Source: CAZDIO01 sp964505555 (GTDB lineage Bacteria; Bdellovibrionota_C; UBA2361; SZUA-149; CAZDIO01). Taken from it: 29,437 bases of DNA. This document shows positions 1 through 7,574 of the stretch, piece by piece. Within the stretch, counting starts at the first letter, position 1, and every line of letters starts with the position of its first letter. The stretch lies in NCBI GenBank assembly GCA_964505555.1, contig CAZDIO010000048.1:1-29437 (forward strand), given 5' to 3'. The notes beneath the pieces are model-generated. The model ran no database searches. It was not told the DNA's origin and saw nothing but the letters and a program-made list of their open reading frames with translations. The position numbers were made by a program, and so were the translations under genes.

Positions 1-69
1 CCCACCCAACCAAAACCCCACCTTTTAAATTTTTCGTTGTTGTTGCGCGCCCCCCCCCCACGACAGGCG

Positions 70-98
70 TTTTCATTTTGTTAGAGCTTCTATATAAT
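70..98 (+). promoter_or_regulatory. Candidate sigma70-type promoter of the RMD1/YagE-like gene
   Basis: A TTTTCA hexamer (70-75) lies 17 bases before a perfect TATAAT (93-98). The predicted start of transcription is near 105, about 80 bases before the first coding region. The -35 box matches the consensus only partly, so this rests mostly on the -10 box and the spacing. The sequence just before it (1-60) is low-complexity and includes a run of ten C. Confidence 0.35.
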
Positions 99-185
99 AC
101 CCGAGCCTTACTTGGTGTAAACGACAGATTGTGTTAAGAACACCCCCGTCATTACAGTGATATCTTTTTCAATAACATCAGGTCT

Positions 186-1274
186 TTGCCCGTGATCGAA
201 AGCAACATCATTGTGGAACATGGCGCTTGTTACGTGCTCTACGTTCTTGATGTGGGGTATGCAATTGATATCGAACACTGCGAAAAACTTTGTTCCCTTC
301 CTACCGAGAGGCTCCGCTTCAAAGCAAATCACCGCACCCCAGAAGAGTTTGAATACGATCCACCCCCGCTGAGAATTATTCAGGCAAGCTTTCCTTTTGC
401 CATTGGAGAGTTTAAAAGCGCTCCAGATGTCGAACTAACCCTCTATGATTTTGGTGCTCTCTCGGTAACTTTTTCTTTTCCCTTAAGAAAAGTGAACTTC
501 TCTGAGCTTGTTACCTTTGCTACACTTATTGATAACGATGAATCGCTGCGAACAAACGCTCGACAGATCGCTCATGCTCTCGTTGAGACCATCTCTTCTG
601 GGATTGAACGTCCCAAAATTCGCGAGTCGCTTGAGGACTATGTGATCTGGGAGATCTCACGCACCGCTGCGAATGATTCTGTCCGTGACATCATTACCAA
701 GGAACGAATCGCTCTTGCACAAATGCTTCGTTCTGAACCAGGAGATCTTTCAGAAAAAGAGGTCTCCGAAGCACTTTCGTATCAAACTGCCTATAGTTCA
801 AAAGATTTTGTCGTCGTAGATTGGAATGCTGCCCTCCTTCTTGGCCCTGAGGAACCTGCCGTGCGCGCGGTTCTTGAGTTTGCCAATGTGGAGCTTCTTG
901 AGATTCGTCTCCTTGATGAGCAACTTGATCAAGATATGGAGGAAGCTCGAACGATTCTGACTATCAGCTCCCCTTCGCAGTCGGCACTACAAAGAATCGG
1001 CCACTTACAACTTGATAGTGTATTACTCTTTGAAGCAATTAATAATTCATTAAAACTCGTAGGTGATCACTACCTCGCTCGTCTCTACCAACTTGCATCA
1101 AAGAGCTTTCATCTTGAGGAACGTGATGCGACTATTCTCAGAAAACTTGCCGTGATTAAAGATATCTACACCCAAATGGAGGCGGCAGCCTCCGCACGGC
1201 GAATGGAGATTTTGGAGATTATTATTATTGTGCTTTTTATGATCTCTGTATTCTTACAGCTTTTTGGAAAATAG
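186..1274 (+). CDS. RMD1/YagE (DUF155)-like membrane-anchored protein
   Basis: The 362-residue product has a soluble body and one C-terminal membrane anchor (about residues 338-360, following RMEILEIIIIVLFM). A long helical stretch precedes the anchor (about 235-335). This plan, with an acidic/helical region followed by 'ILEIIII' at the very end, resembles the RMD1/YagE family, whose bacterial role is not established. The start is uncertain. TTG at 186 is the longest, but GTG at 192 sits better behind the AGG at 180-182. No ATG lies upstream in frame before the TAA at 135. The gene stands alone on this strand and converges with the SPFH gene, 22 bases away. The family call rests on overall plan, not on catalytic residues; the N-terminal half could belong to another uncharacterised family. 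Confidence 0.55.
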   Translation: MPVIESNIIVEHGACYVLYVLDVGYAIDIEHCEKLCSLPTERLRFKANHRTPEEFEYDPPPLRIIQASFPFAIGEFKSAPDVELTLYDFGALSVTFSFPLRKVNFSELVTFATLIDNDESLRTNARQIAHALVETISSGIERPKIRESLEDYVIWEISRTAANDSVRDIITKERIALAQMLRSEPGDLSEKEVSEALSYQTAYSSKDFVVVDWNAALLLGPEEPAVRAVLEFANVELLEIRLLDEQLDQDMEEARTILTISSPSQSALQRIGHLQLDSVLLFEAINNSLKLVGDHYLARLYQLASKSFHLEERDATILRKLAVIKDIYTQMEAAASARRMEILEIIIIVLFMISVFLQLFGK

Positions 1275-1296
1275 CACCGGACTCTCTTCTTAAGAA

Positions 1297-2238
1297 CTAC
1301 ATTCTCTTTGCAGGAATAGTTGCCTCATCCTTCTTAAGCATCCCTCCCGCCAAAGCGATCATGGCACTGATGTCTGAGAGATTTGCGGGCACAACAAAGG
1401 TATTTCCATGCTTAGCGAGTTTTCCAAATTCAGCGATGTATTGTTCAGCAATTCGTAATTTCATCGCCTCTTCACCCCCACTTGCCGTCAGCGCAATTGC
1501 CACTTGTCGCAGACCTTCTGCGGTAGCCGTAGCAACAGAGAGGATCGCTTCGGCCTCTCCCTGTGCTTCGTTTATTTGTGATTGCTTCTTTGCTTCAGAT
1601 TCTTTAATCGCGCGTTGCTTGTCACCTTCTGCAGCGTTAATCTTTGCCTCTCGATCTCCTTCTGATTGCAAGATCGATGCTCGTTTTTCTCTCTCTGCCC
1701 GCATCTGCTTCTCCATCGCCGCAAGCACATCAGCGGGAGGGGTGATGTTTTTTATCTCATAGCGAAAAACTTTAACCCCCCATGCTTCAGAGGCTTTATC
1801 AACTTCCTGAACAATAGAGGCGTTTACTGCAGCGCGAGCTTCAAAAGTTCGATCGAGTTCAATTTTTCCAATCTCACTTCGTAGCGTTGTTTGGGCAAGT
1901 TGCGTAATGGCAAACTCATAGTCAGAAATTCCGTAAGATCCCCGTTCCGGGTCGACAACTTTAAGATACACAATACCATCTACTGCCACCTGCACATTGT
2001 CACTGGTGATACAGATCTGTTCTGGAATATCGATCGCTTGTTCTTTTAAGGTGTGACGATAGGCGATAGAATCAATAAACGGGATGAGGATATGAAATCC
2101 CGCATGAAGCGTGCGGTCATATTTTCCAAGTCTCTGAACCACAAAGGCACTTTGTTGTGGCACAACAACTGCGGTCTTAATAATAGCGACAACTACAACA
2201 ACAACTAAAAATAACCCAAAGACTGCTCCGCCTGTCAT
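1297..2238 (-). CDS. SPFH/stomatin-like membrane protein (QmcA/paraslipin type)
   Basis: The 313-residue product has an N-terminal membrane segment (about 5-24) followed by the SPFH/Band 7 core (VVPQQSAFVVQRLGKY, then FIDSIAYR and VAVDGIVYLKV). A long Ala/Glu/Lys-rich coiled coil follows (about 170-245, with AEGDKQRAIKESEAKKQ). The length and order fit the QmcA/YbbK group of slipins, which form membrane-associated oligomeric scaffolds and often pair with NfeD proteins. The ATG at 2238 is supported by a GAGGAG ribosome site. It lies 42 bases downstream of the NfeD-like gene on the same strand, so the two are very likely co-transcribed, as is common in bacteria. The partner makes the slipin call firmer than sequence alone. 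Confidence 0.9.
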   Translation of the reverse strand: MTGGAVFGLFLVVVVVVAIIKTAVVVPQQSAFVVQRLGKYDRTLHAGFHILIPFIDSIAYRHTLKEQAIDIPEQICITSDNVQVAVDGIVYLKVVDPERGSYGISDYEFAITQLAQTTLRSEIGKIELDRTFEARAAVNASIVQEVDKASEAWGVKVFRYEIKNITPPADVLAAMEKQMRAEREKRASILQSEGDREAKINAAEGDKQRAIKESEAKKQSQINEAQGEAEAILSVATATAEGLRQVAIALTASGGEEAMKLRIAEQYIAEFGKLAKHGNTFVVPANLSDISAMIALAGGMLKKDEATIPAKRM

Positions 2239-2280
2239 TGCTCTTCTCCTCTCATTCTTATCTTCATCCTATTAAGGCTC

Positions 2281-2706
2281 TCATCCAGAAACACATAAAG
2301 TGAGCCCATCAACTTGCTCCACCCGATATCGCTTGCCAGACTTTAGAGGCGACGAACCAATATTCTTAACTCGCCACATCGCGCCGCTCAGCTCTCCTTT
2401 TCCTTCTCCATGCACCTCTATCTCTTCAAGCACGAGCACTTCAGAACCCACGATCTCACTTCCAGAACCTTTACTATTTGAGACGATCATCTTCATCATA
2501 TGCTTACGAAAAAACACCGCTTGAAGAACGCTGCTTCCTGCCATGATGCATAACTGAATCCACATAAGATCGGCCACACCAAGCCACACACAGAACGCTA
2601 CGGTAAGTGCCCCGATACCAAAGATGAAAAGAAAAAATCCGGTAGGAAAAAATACCTCTGCAGCAAGTAATAAAAATCCAACAACCGTCCAAAGCCACCA
2701 ACTCAT
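2281..2706 (-). CDS. NfeD-like membrane protein (short, YbbJ type)
   Basis: The 141-residue product has two or three closely packed hydrophobic segments in its first 70 residues (MSWWLWTVVGFLLLAAEVFF, then FLFIFGIGALTVAFCVWLGV). The C-terminal ~65 residues are beta-rich (IVGSEVLVLEEIEVHGEGKG to VEQVDGLTLCVSG), consistent with the OB-fold of NfeD proteins. It lacks the serine-protease domain of long NfeD, so it is the short form that pairs with QmcA-type slipins. The ATG at 2706 has a GGGGAG ribosome site. It is followed by the slipin gene. In the short family the role is thought to be assembly or regulation of the slipin, not proteolysis. Confidence 0.85.
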   Translation of the reverse strand: MSWWLWTVVGFLLLAAEVFFPTGFFLFIFGIGALTVAFCVWLGVADLMWIQLCIMAGSSVLQAVFFRKHMMKMIVSNSKGSGSEIVGSEVLVLEEIEVHGEGKGELSGAMWRVKNIGSSPLKSGKRYRVEQVDGLTLCVSG

Positions 2707-2808
2707 GTTCCACTCCCCTTTAGCGTGAATAAAGTGATGCGCAGCAAATACCGTAGCTGGCTTGTCAGCATCCCGTCAAGATCAATTCCTTCTGCAATCG
2801 CAATTTAT

Positions 2809-3318
2809 CTAATTAATCGCTCGGAGTTTTATTACAGCCTTACCAGCGGAGTAGGCAACGTATTGGTCACGATCCCCGCGCGCTTGCTCCAAGGGACGAA
2901 GGGCTCGTTTATCACCGATCTTTCCAAGTGCTTGAGCTGCGCAGCGCCGCACCCATTTCTCTTTGTCAGCAAGTTTTTCAATAAGCGCCGGAACTGCACT
3001 TCGCGCTCGCCCACCGAGCATCCCAAGCGAGGAAGCGGCGTGTACTCGCTTTACCGGTTCACGATGATAAAGTGCTCGAGTAAGGCGCTCCACAAGTGGA
3101 TCACGAACTGCTTTTGGAGGAGCGTTTTGAGGATGTCCACGCACTGCTGAAACAGGGTACACGGAAGTAGCGACGGTAGATTCTCCCTCTTTTGCCTTCA
3201 TCTTGCTCACTGCCGGAACAAAAAGAACACATCCCTGAAAGAAAATCAGTCCAACAATACTTGCTGCGAAATACAAAAGGCTACGATCCCAGAGATTTTC
3301 GTATACTCTACTTGCCAT
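2809..3318 (-). CDS. Membrane-anchored HEAT-repeat (PBS lyase-type) protein
   Basis: The 169-residue product has one N-terminal hydrophobic segment (LLYFAASIVGLIFFQGC) followed by a low-complexity linker and about three HEAT/PBS-lyase-type repeats (VKRVHAASSLGMLG, VRRCAAQALGKIGDKRALRP, VAYSAGKAVIKL). Such repeats form an alpha solenoid used for protein binding. The FFQGC sequence could act as a lipoprotein signal but is not a typical lipobox. I chose the ATG at 3318 because GGAG lies just before it; an upstream in-frame ATG at 3360 would add 14 residues and has only a weak site. It is followed after about 100 bases by the NfeD/slipin pair on the same strand and may be co-transcribed with them. 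Confidence 0.7.
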   Translation of the reverse strand: MASRVYENLWDRSLLYFAASIVGLIFFQGCVLFVPAVSKMKAKEGESTVATSVYPVSAVRGHPQNAPPKAVRDPLVERLTRALYHREPVKRVHAASSLGMLGGRARSAVPALIEKLADKEKWVRRCAAQALGKIGDKRALRPLEQARGDRDQYVAYSAGKAVIKLRAIN

Positions 3319-3436
3319 TGAGCTCCGTCTAGAGTTATGAAAAAATTGAAATTGAATCATCTCTAAAAAATAGTGATAAGCAATTTCTCTAATAAACGCT
3401 AGAGATTAGCGGCGATTTTCTTTTCCCTTGCCAATA

Positions 3437-3465
3437 TTGCCAACATCACGAAACCTTGATATAAT
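3437..3465 (+). promoter_or_regulatory. Strong sigma70-type promoter of the RRM protein gene
   Basis: TTGCCA (3437-3442) and TATAAT (3460-3465) are separated by exactly 17 bases, and TG at 3457-3458 makes this an extended -10 promoter. It is one of the best promoter matches in the window. The predicted transcript begins near 3472. Confidence 0.75.
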
Positions 3466-3471
3466 CAACCT

Positions 3472-3658
3472 GTTTAGTATTGTTTCTGAAAAAATGTTTT
3501 ATCTGCCTTACACATCTACTTGCCTAATTGTTGTCTAACTCTACGTGTTACCAAACTGCCATTTATTCAATTCTCTTTTATCACCAACTATCTAACCACT
3601 ATCAATAAGTTCGTATCGTGATTCACCCTTAAAAAATAACTATTTGGAGGAAAATAAA
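3472..3658 (+). promoter_or_regulatory. Long AU-rich 5' leader of the RRM protein gene
   Basis: About 187 bases separate the predicted transcription start from the ATG at 3659. No convincing reading frame is seen in it, and it is strongly AT-rich and pyrimidine-rich. A clear GGAGG ribosome site (3646-3650) ends the leader, 8 bases before the ATG. Long leaders like this are known in cold-shock genes and in cold-induced RRM genes of cyanobacteria. A regulatory role here is an inference. Confidence 0.45.
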
Positions 3659-3955
3659 ATGGACACTTTATATGTTGGAAATCTGCCCTTTTCTACTACA
3701 GAAGAGGGGCTACAGAAACTTTTGGAACCATATGGAAGCGTAAGCAGCGTTCGTATCATTAAAGATAAGATGTCGAACCGATCCAAAGGGTATGCCTTTG
3801 TTGAAATGGACGAAGGTGGCGCAGAGAATGCAATGCAAGCTTTGAATGGAACTGAATACGAAGGCCGAACACTAAAAGTGGATCGTGCTCGCCCACCATC
3901 AGAAGAGCCACGAGGAAATGACGGCGGACGTAGATCATTTAATAATCGCCGCTAG
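3659..3955 (+). CDS. Small single-RRM RNA-binding protein (Rbp type)
   Basis: The 98-residue product is a single RNA recognition motif with both signature segments: RNP2 LYVGNL at residues 4-9 and RNP1 KGYAFVEM at residues 43-50, with the aromatic residues expected to stack on RNA. A short Gly/Arg/Asn-rich tail (GGRRSFNNRR) follows, which commonly adds nonspecific RNA affinity. The size and plan match the bacterial Rbp family of RNA chaperones, known from cyanobacteria and many proteobacteria and often cold-induced. The start at 3659 is set by GGAGG at 3646-3650; the TTG at 3644 in the same frame overlaps that site and is rejected. It is monocistronic, with its own promoter and a long leader. 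Confidence 0.93.
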   Translation: MDTLYVGNLPFSTTEEGLQKLLEPYGSVSSVRIIKDKMSNRSKGYAFVEMDEGGAENAMQALNGTEYEGRTLKVDRARPPSEEPRGNDGGRRSFNNRR

Positions 3956-3999
3956 TTGATATTTTTATTCCTCCTGTCTTCGAGGAAACGGGTAGCTCT

Positions 4000-4821
4000 T
4001 CACGCATGGGAGGTAAAAAAACGTGCGCTTGCAGAGAGCGGAACGGCAATTCCAAATACGCACACCACGGTAGCCCCCGTCGGCAAATCAAAAAGATAAG
4101 AAAACGTTATTCCAAGCACACTGACGATAAGCCCGATAGCCCATCCCAGTATTATTCGTCTCGTCAGTGTATCTGAAAGGAGCGCTCCACAAACAGCAGG
4201 CACCACAAGAAACGAAAAAACAAGAAGCACCCCTGCAACTTCAACAGAACTCGTAACTACAAATCCAAAAGAAGCATAAAAGAAAAAATCCCACAGATGA
4301 ACTCTCATTCCACGTGAATATGCCTCCTCCGGAGAAGTTGAGATGAGTAAGAACTGTTTTCGGTAAAAAAAATGAAGCGCTCCGATTATCGAGTATATAA
4401 CAGCGATATTTGCAATCTCTGGCCAGTCAATAAACAAAAGATGACCAACCATAAGACTCTTTAACTCTTCTCCTCCTTCCGCGGCTCCGCTGAGAATAAG
4501 AATTGAGGCGGCCGCCGCTACTGCGTAGGTGATGCCGATGATGGCTTCCTGAGGCACCACAGGCTTTTTCCTTCGAGTGAGAGAGAAGACAAGTGCTCCG
4601 ATCATTGTAAAAGACAATGAAACGAGATACCCCCCATGTGAGTGCAAACCGTAACCAAGAAGAAAACCAATCGTGCTGCCAAGAGCGGCAATTTGTGCCA
4701 GCGCAAGATCAACAAAAATGACTCCTCGCTCGATTACATGCACGCCAAGGTACGCATGAATTCCGGTTAAGATAACACAAGCAAGAAACGGTTTAATCAT
4801 TAATTCAAGAAATTCAGCCAT
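4000..4821 (-). CDS. Metal ABC transporter permease (ZnuB/MntB family)
   Basis: The 273-residue product is an integral membrane protein with about eight hydrophobic helices. It carries the ABC-3 family landmarks: VIERGVIFVDLALAQIAALG near the N-terminus, SPEEAYSRGMRV in the loop that contacts the ATPase, and VEVAGVLLVFSFLVVPA in the last third. These are typical of zinc/manganese/iron permeases. Its start overlaps the stop of the binding-protein gene by one base, so the two are translationally coupled. The gene for the matching ATPase, normally found in the same operon, is absent here. Metal specificity cannot be read from the permease; zinc or manganese is most likely. Confidence 0.9.
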   Translation of the reverse strand: MAEFLELMIKPFLACVILTGIHAYLGVHVIERGVIFVDLALAQIAALGSTIGFLLGYGLHSHGGYLVSLSFTMIGALVFSLTRRKKPVVPQEAIIGITYAVAAAASILILSGAAEGGEELKSLMVGHLLFIDWPEIANIAVIYSIIGALHFFYRKQFLLISTSPEEAYSRGMRVHLWDFFFYASFGFVVTSSVEVAGVLLVFSFLVVPAVCGALLSDTLTRRIILGWAIGLIVSVLGITFSYLFDLPTGATVVCVFGIAVPLSASARFFTSHA

Positions 4822-5729
4822 TAGGAGAGTGCTCCCAGAAGTTGTTTCACCGCATCGTCAATCATACTGATGTAATCTGGACACTCTGCGGTTTCTTGGA
4901 CATTTTGACAGAGTGAGATCACTTTTATCCCTCCCTGCTTCTCCAAGTAATTCCCTGCTTCTGGAGAATAGTATGAAGTCTGCACGACTGCCTTAACCCT
5001 TTGATTGTGCATGTACTCCACTAACCCCTGAAGGTGTTGAGGGCCAGGAGGAATCCCTGGCTTGGGTTCAATAAACTTCTCCATCTTTAACCCAAGAAAC
5101 TGCATCAAGTATGGCCATTCATTGTGGTACCCGATGATAAAACTTCCTTTCACCGGCTTTATTTTTGCTTGCCATTCATTGATTTTTGTCTGAAGTTTTT
5201 GTTCGAATTGTTGAAAGTTTTCCGTATAGATTGATTTCCCCGATGGATCAATTTTGCAAAGCTTCTCCATAATATGTCGGGCAATAATCAGTCCATTTCT
5301 TGGGTCTATCCAATAATGAGGATTTCCAAACTGGTGAATATCCCCCTCTGCTCGACTCACCTGCCCATTAGGGACTTCTAAAAGTGGGATCCCTTCAGAG
5401 AGATCAAGCTGTTTTTCTCCTCCAACACGAAACTCAGATTTTGCAGCAGCGTCCAGCAACGGCCCCCGCCAAGCTTCAAGATCTAATCCACTGTGGAGAA
5501 ATAAATCAGCCTTTTTCAACTTCAACACATCACTTGGTCGTGGTTCGATAAAATGAGGATTAAATTTCGGAGACGCTACCGAAAACACCTCGACCCTTTC
5601 TCCTCCTATGGTTTTTGCAATATCTGCATAGCTGGAAAGCGTCGTTACCACCCGAACTGATCCCTCTGCGAAACACATAACCGGCCAGAAAATAGCTATT
5701 CCCATTGTGATAGATAGTAATTTTTTCAT
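4821..5729 (-). CDS. Periplasmic metal-binding protein of an ABC transporter (ZnuA/TroA, cluster A-I)
   Basis: The 302-residue product starts with a signal peptide (MKKLLSITMGIAIFWPVMCF, cleavage near AEG). The mature protein has the cluster A-I metal ligands in the usual order: His59 (NPHFIEPRPSD), His138 (GNPHYWIDP) and His202 (GYHNEWPYL). A likely acidic fourth ligand lies near residue 257 (YYSPEAGN). It has no long His-rich loop of the kind often seen in ZnuA, so zinc versus manganese/iron is open. It sits 9 bases after the porin gene and overlaps the permease gene by one base, which supports one operon. No ABC ATPase is encoded nearby. Confidence 0.9.
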   Translation of the reverse strand: MKKLLSITMGIAIFWPVMCFAEGSVRVVTTLSSYADIAKTIGGERVEVFSVASPKFNPHFIEPRPSDVLKLKKADLFLHSGLDLEAWRGPLLDAAAKSEFRVGGEKQLDLSEGIPLLEVPNGQVSRAEGDIHQFGNPHYWIDPRNGLIIARHIMEKLCKIDPSGKSIYTENFQQFEQKLQTKINEWQAKIKPVKGSFIIGYHNEWPYLMQFLGLKMEKFIEPKPGIPPGPQHLQGLVEYMHNQRVKAVVQTSYYSPEAGNYLEKQGGIKVISLCQNVQETAECPDYISMIDDAVKQLLGALS

Positions 5730-5738
5730 CTTCTTCTC

Positions 5739-7052
5739 CTATTGTAATTGGTGTTTGTGGGTTCCGATAGCAAACGTAGCTTGTAGATACAGCCGATCAT
5801 CAGTTGAATCATCTATCAACAGCGCGTGCTGATACTGAAGGCGCCATCTTGAAAACTCGCTCTGGTAGAACGTCATATATCCGGCGATGGCCTGTTCATC
5901 TTCACGATCTAGAGTCAACTCACTTGCGATGGGCTGTACCCAATCCCAGCGAGTGCCCAGCGCCCAGCGCTCATTGAGACGATAGTCCGCAAGAACATAG
6001 TACCCCCATGGTCGATCCTCATCGAGGTATGAAACTCCTTCCTCCTCGGCGGAGCTCTCTTCTTCAGAGGATCGGTCACGATCGACCATATAAAACTCAC
6101 TTTGGAGCTTGAATTTACTTCGGGGAGTAACAAAGTGTGTTAATACAAAATCCGCTCCAACAGCATTTGCTTCTCGACCACTATCATCGTCCGTAGAACC
6201 ATTGAGCCAATTAAGTCCAAGGTCAAAGTTGGTGGTATCAGATATCTCCACACCGTGACGAAGCCTCGCATAGAAAGTTGGAATTCGTCGTGCATCACCA
6301 AAGAGCTGGCCTTCCTCACCATTTCCCCCTTCAATCACGCCGAGGAGAACCTCTTGGGTAAAGAAATCTGATGCCAATGGGGTATATCCGCTCAGTTCGA
6401 CTCCTGATTTCGAAAACCCCTCGGCTCCAAAATAGCGTTGAACAACAACAGGAACATCTACCGTATCCAAAGAATCACGGTGAATCGCTGCTGCTTGCCC
6501 AATCTTTGGCTTAAGTCTTCCCAAGCGAAGTTTTGTATCGAGCGGTAAGTCCCAAAAAGTTGCATACGCCTCTTCAAGCTCCGGATCTTCAGTATCAGAA
6601 AAAACAACCGTAGCATCTAATCGAGCATAGGGATCGATATCGTGCCCAAACACGATCTCAAGATCACGCACACTGACTTTATCATTCCCCTCCCCATCTT
6701 CTTTGCTCTCTGTAGAAAACCCTACGATATCAGCGATGACACCAATCTCAGGAAGATACGTCCCTTTGGAAGTGGTGGAGGTTGTTGAAGCAACAGGCGG
6801 CGTATCGGAAACTTGAGAGTTCGGTGATGGCGGAGATATCGCTACGGTGTTCCGAAGTGAACGATTTTCACTCTGTAATGCCTCGATCGCAGACTGCTGT
6901 TTGGTAACAGTGCTTTGGAGCGACACCACGAGGCTTTTTAGCTCTTGGATGCTCTGTGAAAGCTCTTTTAAGTCAACATTTTCAGCCACACTAAAGCTTG
7001 GCAAATAAAAAATAGAGATAAGTATCCCGATCAATGCAATTTTTCTTTGCAT
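5739..7052 (-). CDS. Outer-membrane porin-like beta-barrel with N-terminal coiled coil
   Basis: The 437-residue product has a signal peptide (about 1-23, ending SFSVAE). An N-terminal coiled coil follows (LKELSQSIQELKSLVVSLQ up to ENRSLRNTV, about 28-70), then a Ser/Thr/Pro linker and a ~330-residue region of alternating short hydrophobic strands and acidic turns that reads as an outer-membrane beta-barrel. Coiled-coil-plus-barrel is the plan of trimeric phosphate-selective-type porins. It is the gene before the metal-binding protein (9-base gap), so it probably passes metal or a metal complex across the outer membrane; that substrate is inferred from context. The start has AGAGGG upstream. 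Exact strand number and family are not resolved. Confidence 0.8.
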   Translation of the reverse strand: MQRKIALIGILISIFYLPSFSVAENVDLKELSQSIQELKSLVVSLQSTVTKQQSAIEALQSENRSLRNTVAISPPSPNSQVSDTPPVASTTSTTSKGTYLPEIGVIADIVGFSTESKEDGEGNDKVSVRDLEIVFGHDIDPYARLDATVVFSDTEDPELEEAYATFWDLPLDTKLRLGRLKPKIGQAAAIHRDSLDTVDVPVVVQRYFGAEGFSKSGVELSGYTPLASDFFTQEVLLGVIEGGNGEEGQLFGDARRIPTFYARLRHGVEISDTTNFDLGLNWLNGSTDDDSGREANAVGADFVLTHFVTPRSKFKLQSEFYMVDRDRSSEEESSAEEEGVSYLDEDRPWGYYVLADYRLNERWALGTRWDWVQPIASELTLDREDEQAIAGYMTFYQSEFSRWRLQYQHALLIDDSTDDRLYLQATFAIGTHKHQLQ

Positions 7053-7154
7053 AAAAATCCCTCTTTTCTAATTGATTACGGTTCGAAAACGAGAAGAAAT
7101 TCTGGTTTCTACTCGTTTTTACGCTACGAATTACAGAAAATACGACAATCGATA

Positions 7155-7484
7155 TTACTGGGGAGGGCTTCGAGGGGAACTTGAAACAAGCCAGAGCGCC
7201 TGGGGAAGAATGTCTCTTTGCTCAATAAGATGCCGATCAAGAGAGGTTTCGCTTACAGAAAAAAAGCTCGCAGCAGAAAGTAAAATTGTAGAGCTTCCTG
7301 CACGAAGAGAACAGGTAAAACAAGTTGGAAGAGAGTCGTGGTCGGTATTTTCTGAGGCTACTACTGGGTCGCCAAAGGCTCCAAAATGGAAATGTCCTGC
7401 ACTCGCTACCCCCACAAAAAGGAGTATACATGCCCACACCAGTAGACATTTCCGACTTTGATTTCTCCGTTTTCCTCGAGTCAT
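7155..7484 (-). CDS. Small secreted Cys/His protein leading the metal-uptake operon
   Basis: The 109-residue product has a basic start (MTRGKRRNQSRK) and a signal peptide (CLLVWACILLFVGVASA). The short mature region holds HFHFGAFGD, HDSLPTCFTCSL with a CxxC pair, and a C-terminal SSSPRSPPQ. Small secreted proteins with a His/Cys segment and a Pro-rich C-terminus near the first gene are a recurring companion of metal-uptake loci (DUF2946-like); I make that comparison from memory. It precedes the porin by about 100 bases on the same strand and has its own good promoter. No strong ribosome site stands before the ATG. A metal-binding or sensing role is inferred. Confidence 0.55.
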   Translation of the reverse strand: MTRGKRRNQSRKCLLVWACILLFVGVASAGHFHFGAFGDPVVASENTDHDSLPTCFTCSLRAGSSTILLSAASFFSVSETSLDRHLIEQRDILPQALWLVSSSPRSPPQ

Positions 7485-7491
7485 AAATAAA

Positions 7492-7508
7492 ATAACGACT
7501 GTCGTGAT
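7492..7508. promoter_or_regulatory. Palindromic operator candidate in the metal-operon leader
   Basis: The sequence ACGAC-T-GTCGT (7495-7505) is a perfect inverted repeat around one base, and outer AT/AT pairs extend it to 17 bases with one mismatch pair. It lies between the promoter at 7535-7563 and the first gene of the metal operon, where a repressor would block transcription. It does not look like the AT-rich classical Zur box, so the binding protein is unknown. Confidence 0.4.
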
Positions 7509-7534
7509 ACTTCCTGCTCAGTCTTATGTTCTCC

Positions 7535-7563
7535 CTAATACTGCTCTCTGGCAAATCGGTCAA
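7535..7563 (-). promoter_or_regulatory. Sigma70-type promoter of the metal-uptake operon
   Basis: Read on the minus strand, TTGACC (7558-7563) and TATTAG (7535-7540) are separated by 17 bases. The predicted start of transcription is near 7528, giving a leader of about 44 bases that contains the palindrome at 7492-7508. It lies in the only gap between the FMN reductase gene and the operon. Confidence 0.6.
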
Positions 7564-7574
7564 GTATCGCTTAT

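Noticed and set aside
1..60. Low-complexity C-rich start of the window, including ten consecutive C, as a regulatory element
   Set aside because: It looks like a contig edge or sequencing artefact and has no structure that supports a function.
1361..1762. Plus-strand frame opposite the slipin gene
   Set aside because: Shadow of the repetitive coiled-coil coding region; composition is typical of antisense of Ala/Glu/Lys-rich sequence.
3968..3987. TTCCTC/GAGGAA inverted repeat between the RRM gene and the permease gene, as a terminator
   Set aside because: No run of T follows it on either strand; the T run on the plus strand precedes the stem.
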